Shown here piece by piece: positions 52,853 to 61,447 of a DNA stretch of 64,000 bases. This stretch comes from Actinomycetes bacterium (lineage in GTDB: Bacteria > Actinomycetota > Actinomycetes > Propionibacteriales > Propionibacteriaceae). The translations under genes and the position numbers were made by a program. The notes under the pieces are model-generated. The model made no database searches and was not told where the DNA came from. It saw only the letters and a program-made list of their open reading frames with translations. Within the stretch, counting starts at the first letter, position 1. Each line of letters opens with the position of its first letter. The stretch lies in assembly GCA_023443125.1 (NCBI GenBank), contig JAEZVO010000028.1, positions 1 through 64,000 of the forward strand. The letters are read 5' to 3'.

Positions 52853-54286
52853 TTAGTTCACCCGAGTGAGTTTCACGTTCCCCTGCTCCACATCGACGCG
52901 GTCGATCCGCACGCGAATCACCTCGCCGACGTCGCTCGGTTTGGCTGTCACGGAAAGTTCCACCGCGGACTCGAAAACCTGCACGACGCCACGCTTATTC
53001 TTGGGATTCACGTCGACGAGAACCCCCTCCATCATCTGCCCCTCGCAACCCGCGAGCACCAGCGCTTCCGCGATATCCATCACGCCTCGCTCGTACGCCC
53101 GGGCACGCCTGCCCGATTCACGCATGGCGTCAGGGAGATCGTCGAGCCCATCGAGCGCCCACTGCGGAATGTCCTGGCCCTGCGCGTGGGCGAGGCAGAT
53201 TTCCAGCACGTAGCGGTCAACCAGCCGGCGCAAGGGCGCTGTCGTGTGCGTGTACGGAGCACCGAGCGCAGCCTGGGCGAGGTCTCCGTCGGGCGCGCCA
53301 CCTGTGAACGTGCGGTAGTCAGCGCCGCGGAACAACACGGTGCACTTCATCAGCACAGCCAGTTGCTGAGGATCGTTCGGATCGAGGCGTCGCACGAAGT
53401 CAGGGTACGTTTCCGCGTCATCCCACGGCACGCCGATGGTGGCCGAAGCGCGCTTGAGCCGTCGGACAGATTCTGGCTCGGCTGCGGGGAGGGTGCGCAG
53501 CACGCCGGTGCCGCCGTCGATCTGCATCTGAGCCGCCACGAACCCTGTCAGCAGTGAGATTTGCGCGTTCCAATCCTCGACGGGATGCAGCGTGCGGAAT
53601 GTGAGGCTCCAGGCGTCCTCATTTTCGACAATCTCTTGTTCCGGCAGGTTGAGGGAGATGCCGCCCCGCTCCCGCTCCAACTGCTGGCGCAGCCGTCCCA
53701 CCTCGGGCAGCAGCGCGACGCTGGGATGCGCGCGACCGGCGTCGACGTCGGTCTGTACCTGGTCGTAGTTGAGCTTCTCCCGGTTGCGCACCATCGCCCG
53801 CTCGACGGTGGCCTCTCGCACCCGACCCTCAGCGTCGAGATGGTGGCTCCACAGCACGGCGGGACGGGCTTTCCCGTCAGCCAAGAGCGACGCCGCGTCC
53901 TCCGATAGCGCCGGCGGGTGCAGCGGAACGCGTGCCCCCGGAGCGTAGAGGGTCTGCCCCCGACGATGCGCCTCCACGTCGATCGGCGAGCCCGGCTCCA
54001 CCCAGTGCCCGACGTCAGCGATGGCGTAGTGCACGACGAAGCCGTCGTCCTCCCGTGCGATGTGCATGGCCTGGTCCAGGTCCATCGACGATGCCGGATC
54101 AATCGTGACGAACTCGATGTCCGTCCTATCGACGTGCCCCTCGCAGGCCGGTGGGTGCTGGCGCAGCTGCTCTGCCTGGTCGAGCACTGCCTTCGGGAAC
54201 TCGAGCGGCAACTCCAGCTTGCGCTGCAGCTTCGCTATCGCGGAGCGCGCCTTCTGCGGCACTTCGTTGAGGCGATGGTGGCGCAT
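52853..54286 (-). CDS. RNB-domain exoribonuclease
   Basis: RNase II/R-family 3'-5' exoribonuclease, 477 aa, the short actinobacterial form. The catalytic Asp cluster is in FVTIDPASSMDLDQAMHI. The domain continues through VHYAIADVGHWVEPGS and the C-terminal part has YTHTTAPLRRLVDRY. The N-terminal cold-shock domains of RNase R are absent; a small basic beta domain ends the protein. It converges on ktrA with no gap. Confidence 0.92.
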   Translation of the reverse strand: MRHHRLNEVPQKARSAIAKLQRKLELPLEFPKAVLDQAEQLRQHPPACEGHVDRTDIEFVTIDPASSMDLDQAMHIAREDDGFVVHYAIADVGHWVEPGSPIDVEAHRRGQTLYAPGARVPLHPPALSEDAASLLADGKARPAVLWSHHLDAEGRVREATVERAMVRNREKLNYDQVQTDVDAGRAHPSVALLPEVGRLRQQLERERGGISLNLPEQEIVENEDAWSLTFRTLHPVEDWNAQISLLTGFVAAQMQIDGGTGVLRTLPAAEPESVRRLKRASATIGVPWDDAETYPDFVRRLDPNDPQQLAVLMKCTVLFRGADYRTFTGGAPDGDLAQAALGAPYTHTTAPLRRLVDRYVLEICLAHAQGQDIPQWALDGLDDLPDAMRESGRRARAYERGVMDIAEALVLAGCEGQMMEGVLVDVNPKNKRGVVQVFESAVELSVTAKPSDVGEVIRVRIDRVDVEQGNVKLTRVN

Positions 54287-54293
54287 GGCAGGT

Positions 54294-55028
54294 TCACTGC
54301 TCCTTGGTACGCACCAGAATGCGATCGCACTCCGGGCAGCGCAGCACCGCGTTGGCGGGCGCCCGCTGGATGTCGTTGAGGTCCGACACGTTCAGCTGCA
54401 ACTGGCAGCCCCCGCACCGCCCACCGGTGAGGGCCCCGGCGCCCGAACCCGACGTCGCCCGGATCTTCTCGTACAAGTCGAGCAGCGGGCCCTGCAGCTT
54501 CGACGCGAGCTCCTTGCGAGACTTCGCCAGACCGACCGCCTCCGCCTTGAGCTCCGCCACGGCTGTGTCCCTGGCAGTGACCTCGTCGCGCAACTGCTGC
54601 TCAACGGCTTCCTTCTTCTGGGCGAGCTGGTCGCGGTGCGTCGCGGCTTCCTCGGCCCGGCTCATCGCTTCCAGCTGCTCGTCTTCCAACGTCGCGATGC
54701 GCCCGGTGAGGTGTTCGATCTCGGCGACGAGCCCCTGCACGGCCTTCGCATCGGTGACGCTGCCGTCGTCGAGACGCTGCTGGTCACGCTCGAGCCGGGC
54801 CCGCACCGGCACCAGATCAGATTCGGCACGGCGCGAGGCCACGTCCAGGTCGTCGGCGTTCGTAGTGGCTGCGGTGAGCGCGTCGGAGAGTTCCCGACGC
54901 TGTTCCATCAGCGAAGCGATTGCCTGATGCTGCGGCAGCGAATTCGCGAGATGCGTCACGCGAGCGATGTCGGAGTCGAGTCCGGCCAGGCGCAGGAGTT
55001 CGCGCTGTACCGCTGGTTCGGCTTGCAT
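54294..55028 (-). CDS. Coiled-coil protein with C4 zinc ribbon
   Basis: A 244-aa protein of the CT398-like family. A long antiparallel coiled coil (about 5-180) precedes a zinc ribbon with cysteines in CGGCQLQLN and LRCPECDRILV. Seven bp upstream of the RNB nuclease gene on the same strand, as often seen with RNA-processing genes. Function uncertain. Confidence 0.88.
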   Translation of the reverse strand: MQAEPAVQRELLRLAGLDSDIARVTHLANSLPQHQAIASLMEQRRELSDALTAATTNADDLDVASRRAESDLVPVRARLERDQQRLDDGSVTDAKAVQGLVAEIEHLTGRIATLEDEQLEAMSRAEEAATHRDQLAQKKEAVEQQLRDEVTARDTAVAELKAEAVGLAKSRKELASKLQGPLLDLYEKIRATSGSGAGALTGGRCGGCQLQLNVSDLNDIQRAPANAVLRCPECDRILVRTKEQ

Positions 55029-55081
55029 CAGTTGATTCCTCTTCCCTGTTGGATTGTGTTGGTGCGTGGCCTTCGTGGGCG

Positions 55082-56431
55082 TTAGAGCGTGAGTCGTTCG
55101 CGGACGACGGCGGCGAGCGACTCGGCGATGGAGTCGGCTTCGTCCTGTGTAGGCGCCTCTACCATGACGCGCACCACCGGCTCTGTGCCCGACGGCCGCA
55201 GCAGCACGCGGCCAGTGTCGCCCAGTTGCATGGAGGCGTCTGCGACGGCGCGGTTGACGTCGTTATCGACGCCTGCGCGCAGCTTGTCGACGCCCCGAAC
55301 GTTGATGAGCGCCTGCGGGAATACCGTCATGACCTTCGCGAGTTCCGCAAGCGGTTTGCCAGTTTTCACCATCCGAGCCGCCAGGTGCAGGCCGGTGAGG
55401 GTGCCGTCGCCCGTGTTCGCGAACTCGTTGATGATGACGTGCCCGGATTGCTCACCGCCGAGGGCAAAGCCGTTGGCGTTCATCGATTCGAGGACGTAGC
55501 GGTCGCCCACCTTAGTCTGGTCGACGCGGATGCCGTGCTCACGCATGGCCTTCACCAAGCCAAGGTTGCTCATCACGGTGGCGACGAGCGTGTCCGAGAT
55601 GAGCCGGTGCTCTTCCTTCATGGCCACCGCCAGAATTGCCAAGATTTGGTCGCCGTTCACGAGGTTGCCATCGGCATCGACGGCGAGACAGCGGTCGGCG
55701 TCTCCGTCGAGGGCGATGCCGAGGTCGGCTCCCACTTCCGTGACGCGTTGCATGAGCGACTCCATGTGGGTAGAGCCGCAGTTGTCGTTGATGTTGATGC
55801 CGTCTGGGTGGTTGTGCATCGGGATGACCTTGGCGCCCTTGGCCTGGAACGCTTCGATCGCGGTGGTGGAGGCCGCACCGTTAGCGGTGTCGATCACGAC
55901 GGTGAGCCCCTCCAGCGAGGTGTCACCGAGCGAGTTGGTGAGGTGATCGACGTACTTCTGGTGGAGGTCAACGTCGGATCGAACCCGACCAACCGCCGCG
56001 CCCGTGGGACGCGTCCATTCCTCACCCATGTGCGATTCGATGGCGTCCTCGAGGTCGTCGGCAAGCTTCACGCCACCGCGCGAGAAGAACTTGATGCCGT
56101 TGTCAGGCATGGCGTTGTGTGAGGCAGAGATCATCACGCCCAAGTCAGCATTGATCTCGTCAACCAGGAACGCGACGCCTGGCGTCGGTAGTACGTCGAC
56201 GAGCACCACGTCGATGCCTGCCGAGGCCAGCCCGGCCACGACTGCGGCTTCAAGGAATTCGCCGCTGGCACGCGGGTCACGCCCCACCACGGCGAAAGGT
56301 TTGGTGCTGCGAAGCGCTCCGGCTTCACCCAAGATGTGTGCAGCGGCGACGGAAAGGTCGAGCGCCAATTCCGCGGTGAGTTCGACGTTGGCGGTGCCGC
56401 GTACGCCGTCGGTTCCAAAAAGACGTGCCAT
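55082..56431 (-). CDS. glmM: Phosphoglucosamine mutase GlmM
   Basis: Converts glucosamine-6-phosphate to glucosamine-1-phosphate for peptidoglycan precursor synthesis, 449 aa. The start MARLFGTDGVRG is diagnostic. The phosphoserine loop is ISASHNAMPDNG, the metal site is LDGDADRCLAVD and the phosphate-binding loop is RPSGTEPVVRVM. Confidence 0.96.
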   Translation of the reverse strand: MARLFGTDGVRGTANVELTAELALDLSVAAAHILGEAGALRSTKPFAVVGRDPRASGEFLEAAVVAGLASAGIDVVLVDVLPTPGVAFLVDEINADLGVMISASHNAMPDNGIKFFSRGGVKLADDLEDAIESHMGEEWTRPTGAAVGRVRSDVDLHQKYVDHLTNSLGDTSLEGLTVVIDTANGAASTTAIEAFQAKGAKVIPMHNHPDGININDNCGSTHMESLMQRVTEVGADLGIALDGDADRCLAVDADGNLVNGDQILAILAVAMKEEHRLISDTLVATVMSNLGLVKAMREHGIRVDQTKVGDRYVLESMNANGFALGGEQSGHVIINEFANTGDGTLTGLHLAARMVKTGKPLAELAKVMTVFPQALINVRGVDKLRAGVDNDVNRAVADASMQLGDTGRVLLRPSGTEPVVRVMVEAPTQDEADSIAESLAAVVRERLTL

Positions 56432-56517
56432 AAAACGCAACAGTACTCGCGATACCGCGTTCTTGGCGAGGAGCCGCCCGTCGCCCACCGTGAAACCGCA
56501 GCGGTATCGACGGCCAA

Positions 56518-56598
56518 AACTGCAAAACTCGCCATCAGTGGATGCCCTCACGCGGGAGCTGAGCGTGCGCCTTACCACTGATGGCGAGTTTTGCAGTT
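56518..56598. repeat. Large hairpin element, copy 2 (AACTGCAAAACTCGCCA)
   Basis: Arms 56518-56541 and 56575-56598 are perfectly complementary over 24 bp around a 33-nt interior. The outer 17 bp and the words GTGGATGCC..TCACGC are shared with the copy at 47618-47700. It lies between the rpsI terminator and the glmM start. Confidence 0.88.
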
Positions 56599-56644
56599 CT
56601 TCTGGCGATGCCCCGCCTCTGGGCACGGCCGTCGCCGAAAACAA

Positions 56645-56683
56645 CGATGTGGGGCAGGCCCTTGCCGGACCTGCCCCACATCG
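56645..56683 (-). terminator. Terminator of the rplM-rpsI operon
   Basis: On the minus strand, a stem of about 16 bp (CGATGTGGGGCAGG arm) with a short loop is followed by TTGTTTT, just after the rpsI stop at 56696. Confidence 0.9.
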
Positions 56684-56695
56684 AAAGAGCGTTGA

Positions 56696-57220
56696 TCAGC
56701 GCTTGCTGTACTGAGGTGCCTTGCGGGCCTTCTTGAGACCAGCCTTCTTGCGCTCGGGCACGCGGGCGTCGCGGGTGAGGAGCCCAGCCTTCTTGAGCGC
56801 GGGGCGCGAGGCCTCGGCGTCGACGGCGTTCAGCGCGCGAGCGATTGCCAGGCGCAGGGCACCGGCCTGACCCGACGGGCCGCCGCCCACGATGCGGGCC
56901 ACGACGTCGTAGGAACCGACGAGGCCGGCGACGACGAAGGGCTCGTTGATGGCCTGCTGATGCAGCTTGTTGGGGAAGTAGTCTTCCAGAGTGCGGCCAT
57001 TGATGGACCACGAGCCGGAACCGGGGATGATCCGGACGCGGGCGATAGCCTGCTTCCGACGGCCGACGGCCTGACCAGGGGCCACGACGACGGGCCGAGA
57101 CTGGGCGCCTTCAGCGGCGGCCGGGTTGGAATCGGAGCGGTAGGCGATCTCGCGATTCTCTTCATCAGTGAACGGCGTGATCTCGTCGCTCACGGTCTCC
57201 TCGACAACTTCAGTGCTCAT
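56696..57220 (-). CDS. rpsI: 30S ribosomal protein S9
   Basis: Ribosomal small-subunit protein whose C-terminal tail reaches the tRNA site; 174 aa. The start MSTEVVEETVSDEI is chosen; an acidic N-terminal extension of about 45 aa is usual in actinobacteria. The core begins GRRKQAIARVRI and the tail is KARKAPQYSKR. Follows rplM by 19 bp, the standard L13-S9 operon. Confidence 0.97.
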   Translation of the reverse strand: MSTEVVEETVSDEITPFTDEENREIAYRSDSNPAAAEGAQSRPVVVAPGQAVGRRKQAIARVRIIPGSGSWSINGRTLEDYFPNKLHQQAINEPFVVAGLVGSYDVVARIVGGGPSGQAGALRLAIARALNAVDAEASRPALKKAGLLTRDARVPERKKAGLKKARKAPQYSKR

Positions 57221-57239
57221 ATATGTCTCTGCGCTCTCG

Positions 57240-57683
57240 TTACTGGGCGATCTGGGTGATCTCGTACGGCTGCGGCTTCTGCGCAGCGTGGGGGTGCTCA
57301 GGGCCGGCGTACACCTTGAGCTTGCCGATGAGCTGACGCGACAGCTTGTTCTTCGGCAGCATGCCCCACACAGCACGCTCGACAGCCTTGCGCGGGTTCT
57401 TCTCCAGCAGCTCGCCGATGGAGGACTGCTTCAGCCCGCCCGGACGGCCGGAGTGAGAGTAGCGCATCGACTTCTGAGCCTTGTCGCCGGTGAGCGCGAT
57501 CTTCGACGCGTTGACGACAATCACGAAGTCGCCACCGTCGACGTGCGGGGCGAAAGTGGCCTTGTGCTTGCCACGCAGCAACGTTGCGGCAGTTACCGCG
57601 AGACGTCCGAGGACAACATCCTCGGCATCAATCACATACCAGTTCCTGGCGATATCGCCTGGCTTGGGGGTGTACGTAGTCAC
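57240..57683 (-). CDS. rplM: 50S ribosomal protein L13
   Basis: Early assembly protein of the large subunit, 147 aa, GTG start (VTTYTPKPGDIARNWYVIDA). Conserved LGRLAVTAATLLRGKHK and the VWGMLPKNKLSRQ motif are present. First gene of the L13-S9 operon; divergent from dtd with a 200-bp spacer. Confidence 0.97.
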   Translation of the reverse strand: MTTYTPKPGDIARNWYVIDAEDVVLGRLAVTAATLLRGKHKATFAPHVDGGDFVIVVNASKIALTGDKAQKSMRYSHSGRPGGLKQSSIGELLEKNPRKAVERAVWGMLPKNKLSRQLIGKLKVYAGPEHPHAAQKPQPYEITQIAQ

Positions 57684-57883
57684 GGACGCAGACCAACTTC
57701 CAGTTTGTGTACTTCTTGCCTTGGGATTGCGTCCCAGGGCACGTGAGCCAGCCCGCAGGATGCGCAACAGCTACCTACCCTAGAACAGGGAAGGCCTTCG
57801 GTCAAAATCCGCACACCGTGGCGCGAAAAACCTCCGCGACGAGCGTACCGCACGGTGCCCGACGAGCTACTACGCTGAGGCGC

Positions 57884-58321
57884 ATGCGCATCGTGGTACA
57901 AAGAGCAAAGACCGGCAAGGTCACCGTTGACGGCGAGGTAGTGGGGCAGCTCCCCTCCCCTGGGCTCGTGCTGCTCGTGGGCATCACGCACGACGACACC
58001 CCCGAGATCGCCGCGAAGCTCGCCAAGAAGCTGTGGACTCTGCGCATCCTCGACGGGGAAGTGTCCGCGAGCGATGTGGATGCCCCAATCCTGGCCGTGA
58101 GCCAATTCACCCTCTACGCGGACATCCGCAAGGGCCGGCGCCCGTCGTGGTCGAAGGCCGCACCGGGGCCGGTCAGCGGCCCGTTGTTCGAGCGTTTCGT
58201 TGAGGAGCTGCGAGCCCTCGGCGCGCACGTCGAGACGGGCCAGTTTGGCGCCATGATGGACGTGGAGCTCGTCAACGACGGCCCCGTCACCATCTGGTTG
58301 GATTCCGACGAGCTGTGCTGA
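57884..58321 (+). CDS. dtd: D-aminoacyl-tRNA deacylase
   Basis: Hydrolyses D-aminoacyl-tRNAs to recycle tRNA; 145 aa. The start MRIVVQRAKTGKVTVDG is fixed by the family. SQFTLYADIRKGRRPS and the C-terminal NDGPVTIWLDS are the catalytic cross-subunit motifs. Its last 157 bp plus 13 bp downstream are repeated at 60833-61002, so the end present here may be an incoming replacement rather than the original. Confidence 0.95.
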   Translation: MRIVVQRAKTGKVTVDGEVVGQLPSPGLVLLVGITHDDTPEIAAKLAKKLWTLRILDGEVSASDVDAPILAVSQFTLYADIRKGRRPSWSKAAPGPVSGPLFERFVEELRALGAHVETGQFGAMMDVELVNDGPVTIWLDSDELC

Positions 58322-58334
58322 GACGCGTCGGCGT
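58165..58334 (+). repeat. 170-bp direct repeat, left copy (dtd 3' end)
   Basis: Matches 60833-61002 without gaps, with 7 mismatches that I count by eye (about 96% identity). It spans the dtd C-terminal coding region and 13 bp past its stop. The pair bounds a 2,668-bp period. Confidence 0.93.
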
Positions 58335-58414
58335 TCCGGCGCGGGTGTTGCGCGGAGAACATCGAGGCAGCATGGCGCCAGTGGCTCACGGACCTCATTG
58401 GAGGTGATCATCCG

Positions 58415-58630
58415 GTGAATGTTGTCCGGTTGGGTTTTGACCGGGTGGGGCGACTATTAGAGGTCGGTGCGCAAAGGCTGGATGATGGAGACAAGGTGAT
58501 CGTGTTCCATGCGATGCCTGATGGACTGCCGGTGTGGCTGAACAGGCAGCTGGCCGAACGAGCTCATGTTGAGGGGCGCAGCGAGCTGGGGATCATCCAA
58601 GAAGCCCTCACTCGCTACCTCGCAGCCTGA
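58415..58630 (+). CDS. Small ribbon-helix-helix-like protein
   Basis: A 71-aa product with a GTG start after GGAGG. The second half (PVWLNRQLAERAHVEGRSEL ending TRYLAA) looks like a ribbon-helix-helix antitoxin domain; the first half (VVRLGFDRVGRLLEVG) is not recognised. It is cargo of the dtd island. Confidence 0.55.
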   Translation: MNVVRLGFDRVGRLLEVGAQRLDDGDKVIVFHAMPDGLPVWLNRQLAERAHVEGRSELGIIQEALTRYLAA

Positions 58631-58798
58631 GATAGCTGCCGCTTCGCTCCTACGGAAGAATCTCCCTGGGAGGCCCCGGAATTATCTGACTTGGCTTCGT
58701 GGCGCATCTTGCCTATCCAAGAGGGGCGGTCTGGGGGCAGAGCACACCACACGCAATAAGGTAAACAAAATTCGGGAGTTTCGTTTGAGGAGGGCACG

Positions 58799-59011
58799 AT
58801 GAGCGAGGAGTACGGAACTGTAGGCGGTGTGCCAGTCTCCGAAGATGACATTGCGGCGATGGTGGCGAACGCGGAAGCCGGGTTCCCTGGCGTGACGATG
58901 CGGCGGGCTCGCCCTGTGCGTCCGTCGATGGGCATTGCCCGCAGGTTATCAATCTTATGCTTGTTCCATATCTTATCCCATCCGAAACCTTTATCTGATG
59001 TGGCGTCATAG
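58799..59011 (+). pseudogene. Antitoxin N-terminal remnant
   Basis: The first 45 residues (MSEEYGTVGGVPVSEDDIAA ... MRRARPVRPSMG) match the N-terminus of actinobacterial ribbon-helix-helix antitoxins. Past about base 58935 the sequence becomes AT-rich and unrelated. A possible matching C-terminus (TTSELIRDALSAYLAA) occurs at about 59795-59841, suggesting an insertion into the gene. Confidence 0.55.
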
Positions 59012-59185
59012 AATCCCCTTCGCAGCGGTATTGAAGTACGAAGCTTCGGGTTATAGGTTCTCTGTATCACTTGGCTTGAAGGATACCCAGGTGGCGGCGG
59101 TGCGGCGGATGAAGTTGATGACCCTGCTGATACAATTACCATCGACGTCAGCAAAGCAGCTATACAACACGAGCTAAATTTTTCA

Positions 59186-59659
59186 TTGGATAGATTCCTA
59201 TCTTCTAGGTTTTACAAGACACTCCACGGGAAATTACAGATGAACTTTATGTCTCCACGTGATGCTTACATTTATTACTTTAAATACCACCTCCAGATCT
59301 CACCCGAACTACGCAACATGGTACTGGGTCTTTGGGTCAGCGATCCATTAGATATAGTTCAAGTAGTGTACAGAGTTGAAGCCAGTAGCCTCCTACGTGG
59401 CATAGCTCGGTACGAGCCAGTGGAGGACTGGGATGGCAAGGTTCCGAATCCACCAAAACTAGAGGCTATGGATCCAGAGTCTATTGTAAGAGTGTTCAGT
59501 CACATTGACACTGCAAACAGCGCTATTTACCATATGGCAATGATGCTCGCTATAGATATTCGCGAACCTAGCGATATACAAGTAATAGATAATGGAATCG
59601 GGTGGATCGGCGAGCCTATAGATTTACTTCCTGACAGATATAAGGTTCCTTTGTGGTAA
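59186..59659 (+). CDS. AT-rich protein of unknown function
   Basis: A 157-aa product from a TTG codon (LDRFLSSRFYKTLHGKLQMN); the frame is open back to 59057 without another start, so the gene may be 5'-truncated. Helical with Tyr-rich parts (DAYIYYFKYHLQIS), cytosolic. Base composition is far more AT-rich than its surroundings. No family recognised; it may be toxin-associated given the neighbouring minus-strand fragment. Confidence 0.5.
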   Translation: MDRFLSSRFYKTLHGKLQMNFMSPRDAYIYYFKYHLQISPELRNMVLGLWVSDPLDIVQVVYRVEASSLLRGIARYEPVEDWDGKVPNPPKLEAMDPESIVRVFSHIDTANSAIYHMAMMLAIDIREPSDIQVIDNGIGWIGEPIDLLPDRYKVPLW

Positions 59660-59862
59660 AAGATGCGCCTGCGAGGGGAAAGCAAGAGACTCAAGGCAAC
59701 AATCTTGGGTGTCCTCGCCATGGCCTGTGGCGCCGGCAGACCCCTATCGGCAACGTCCCGACCCCAGACGCGGCCCTAACAGCGCGCCAGACGACCTCGG
59801 AGCTCATTCGGGATGCTCTTAGCGCCTATCTCGCTGCCTAATTCTGTGCCGACTGGATCTGG

Positions 59863-60165
59863 TCACGAAGTGCGCGCTGGGAGGGCGTCAATAGTAACTC
59901 GGGCATCCGGGTGACCTTTGAGGGCCTCCAGGGCCTCGCGGTCGTCGTCGCTGATGTGGGTCTGCATGTGATTGCGTCCGGCTGTCGTAGCGAGTCGGGA
60001 TTGGCTCACGACGGTGCCGACCTCGCCGCACACGAGGCACTCCCACCGCACGCCGGGGCCGGAGGGCAGGATCACAGCGTCGAGAACTTTTCCGTCCAGG
60101 AACTCACGACGAAGTTGGGCCCATTCACGAGCCCACGCTTTCTTTTGCTCGCCGTAGCTCATCAC
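59863..60165 (-). CDS. Plasmid-type small zinc-ribbon-like protein
   Basis: A 100-aa protein with one CxxC pair (WECLVCGEVG) and HMQTHISDDD, which could form a zinc site. It overlaps the RepB-like gene by 4 bp, so it belongs to the same plasmid-derived operon. Function unknown. Confidence 0.6.
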   Translation of the reverse strand: MMSYGEQKKAWAREWAQLRREFLDGKVLDAVILPSGPGVRWECLVCGEVGTVVSQSRLATTAGRNHMQTHISDDDREALEALKGHPDARVTIDALPARTS

Positions 60166-60494
60166 TCGAACCCCGGAAGCATCGGGCCGCGGGCGGCCTC
60201 CTCTGCTTCTCGGGCACGCTCTTTCCGGGCACGGAACGCGCGCTGTCTAACGGTGTCGACGTGGAGGCAAAAGTGCTTTGCTGTTTCGTCCCATGAGTGT
60301 CCACCCTCGTCGTGATAGGCGCGGATCGCTTCTCGCTCGGCGGCTTTGTCGGCAAGCCACTGCTCACGGGATTGCGAGGTCCAGCGCTGGGCGGTGCGTA
60401 CGGAAGCTCCAGCTCGTCGTGCAGCGTCCTTGGCAGTAAGGGTTCCGCGACTGACGCGCTCGCCGGGAAGAATGGTCATGTCGGGTTCTCCCAT
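60162..60494 (-). CDS. RepB-like plasmid DNA-binding protein
   Basis: A 110-aa basic helix-turn-helix protein (TAKDAARRAGASVRTAQRWT; SWDETAKHFCLHVDTVRQRA). It overlaps the end of the RepA fragment by 19 bp. Small HTH proteins directly after repA are the RepB partners in pAL5000-type actinobacterial plasmids. Confidence 0.7.
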   Translation of the reverse strand: MGEPDMTILPGERVSRGTLTAKDAARRAGASVRTAQRWTSQSREQWLADKAAEREAIRAYHDEGGHSWDETAKHFCLHVDTVRQRAFRARKERAREAEEAARGPMLPGFE

Positions 60495-60832
60495 CGTGAT
60501 CGTGCCGCTGCGTGGCGCACTTCGTTGCCTTGTTTACTGAGTGCTGTCTGGCGGGCGCGGAAGGTTTGGCGGGTCGTGCGGCGCCAGGTCCAGCGGGCGA
60601 TAGATCGGGCGAGGTGGGTCACTTCGGCGTAAGTGAGGGGTCCTCGGGTGAAGTCGTTGGCCATGACAGTTTCGTTGCGTTGCCAGGCGTAGGCGAACAC
60701 ATCCGTTTCCCAGGTTCCTTGTGGGCCGTCCCAGTGGCTTCGGATAGCGCGGTAAGCCCAATGTCTTGTGAGGTCAAACAGCGCGACATTGCGGCCTACA
60801 GCAGACTTGCTGAGGGTCTTGCGGAGGTTGTT
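60476..60832 (-). pseudogene. Plasmid replication initiator RepA, C-terminal fragment
   Basis: On the minus strand the frame is open from the edge of the right dtd repeat: GRNVALFDLTRHWAYRAIRS, WDGPQGTWETDVFAYAWQRN, then a basic tail ending ARSRWENPT. These are typical of RepA proteins (replicase plus primase-C-terminal region) of actinobacterial theta plasmids. About two thirds of a normal RepA (N-terminal side) is missing, cut exactly at the repeat. Confidence 0.8.
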
Positions 60833-61002
60833 GGGGCCGGTCAGCGGCCCGATGTTCGAGCGTTTCGTTGAGGAGCTGCGAGCCCTCGGCGCGCACGTCG
60901 AGACTGGTCAGTTCGGCGCCATGATGGATGTGGAGCGCGTCAACGACGGCCCCGTCACCATCTGGTTAGATTCCGACGAGCTGTGCTGAGACGCGTCGGC
61001 GT
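60833..61002 (+). repeat. 170-bp direct repeat, right copy (dtd 3' end)
   Basis: Second copy of 58165-58334. It encodes the last about 50 residues of Dtd (FERFVEELRALGAHVETGQF; VNDGPVTIWLDSDELC) and ends at the stop codon of the convergent yccF gene. There is no start codon of its own, so it is a remnant. Confidence 0.93.
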
Positions 61003-61373
61003 CAGGCGCTCACGATGCGCTTGCCGAAGGGGAAGCAGCTCACCGGAATCATCTTGAGGCTCACCACAGCGTTGGTGATGCCGACGATGGTGATCGCCTG
61101 ACCGAGCGCGGTCACCACGTGCACCAGCGCGAGCGCCCACCCCAGCAGGATGAACCAGATCACGTTGATGACGGTAGAGAACGCGCCAGCGCTCGGCTTC
61201 TTCTCGACGCGCTTTCCGAACGGCCACAGCACATACGCGGCCATGCGCATGAACGCCACGCCCACGGGAATGGTGACGATCAACAGGCAGCTGACAAGCC
61301 CCACCAGGAAATAGGCCAGCGCCAGCCAGATGCCGCCGAATACGAGCCAGATGATGTTCAACACAGTACGCAC
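61002..61373 (-). CDS. YccF family membrane protein
   Basis: A 123-aa inner-membrane protein with two related YccF segments (LNIIWLVFGGIWLALAYFL and INVIWFILLGWALALVHVV), each followed by a FGK motif. GTG start after AAGGAGG. Function unknown. Confidence 0.9.
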   Translation of the reverse strand: MRTVLNIIWLVFGGIWLALAYFLVGLVSCLLIVTIPVGVAFMRMAAYVLWPFGKRVEKKPSAGAFSTVINVIWFILLGWALALVHVVTALGQAITIVGITNAVVSLKMIPVSCFPFGKRIVSA

Positions 61374-61447
61374 GGATGCCTCCTTAGTTACCTCGAGCCT
61401 ACCTGCTCCCCCGCCCCGCCACGCGCGGTCCTCGCTACAGTGGTGCG

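Noticed and set aside
58322..60832. Site-specific integrase in the dtd island
   Set aside because: No tyrosine or serine recombinase motif found on either strand of the island, so integrase-driven insertion is not claimed.
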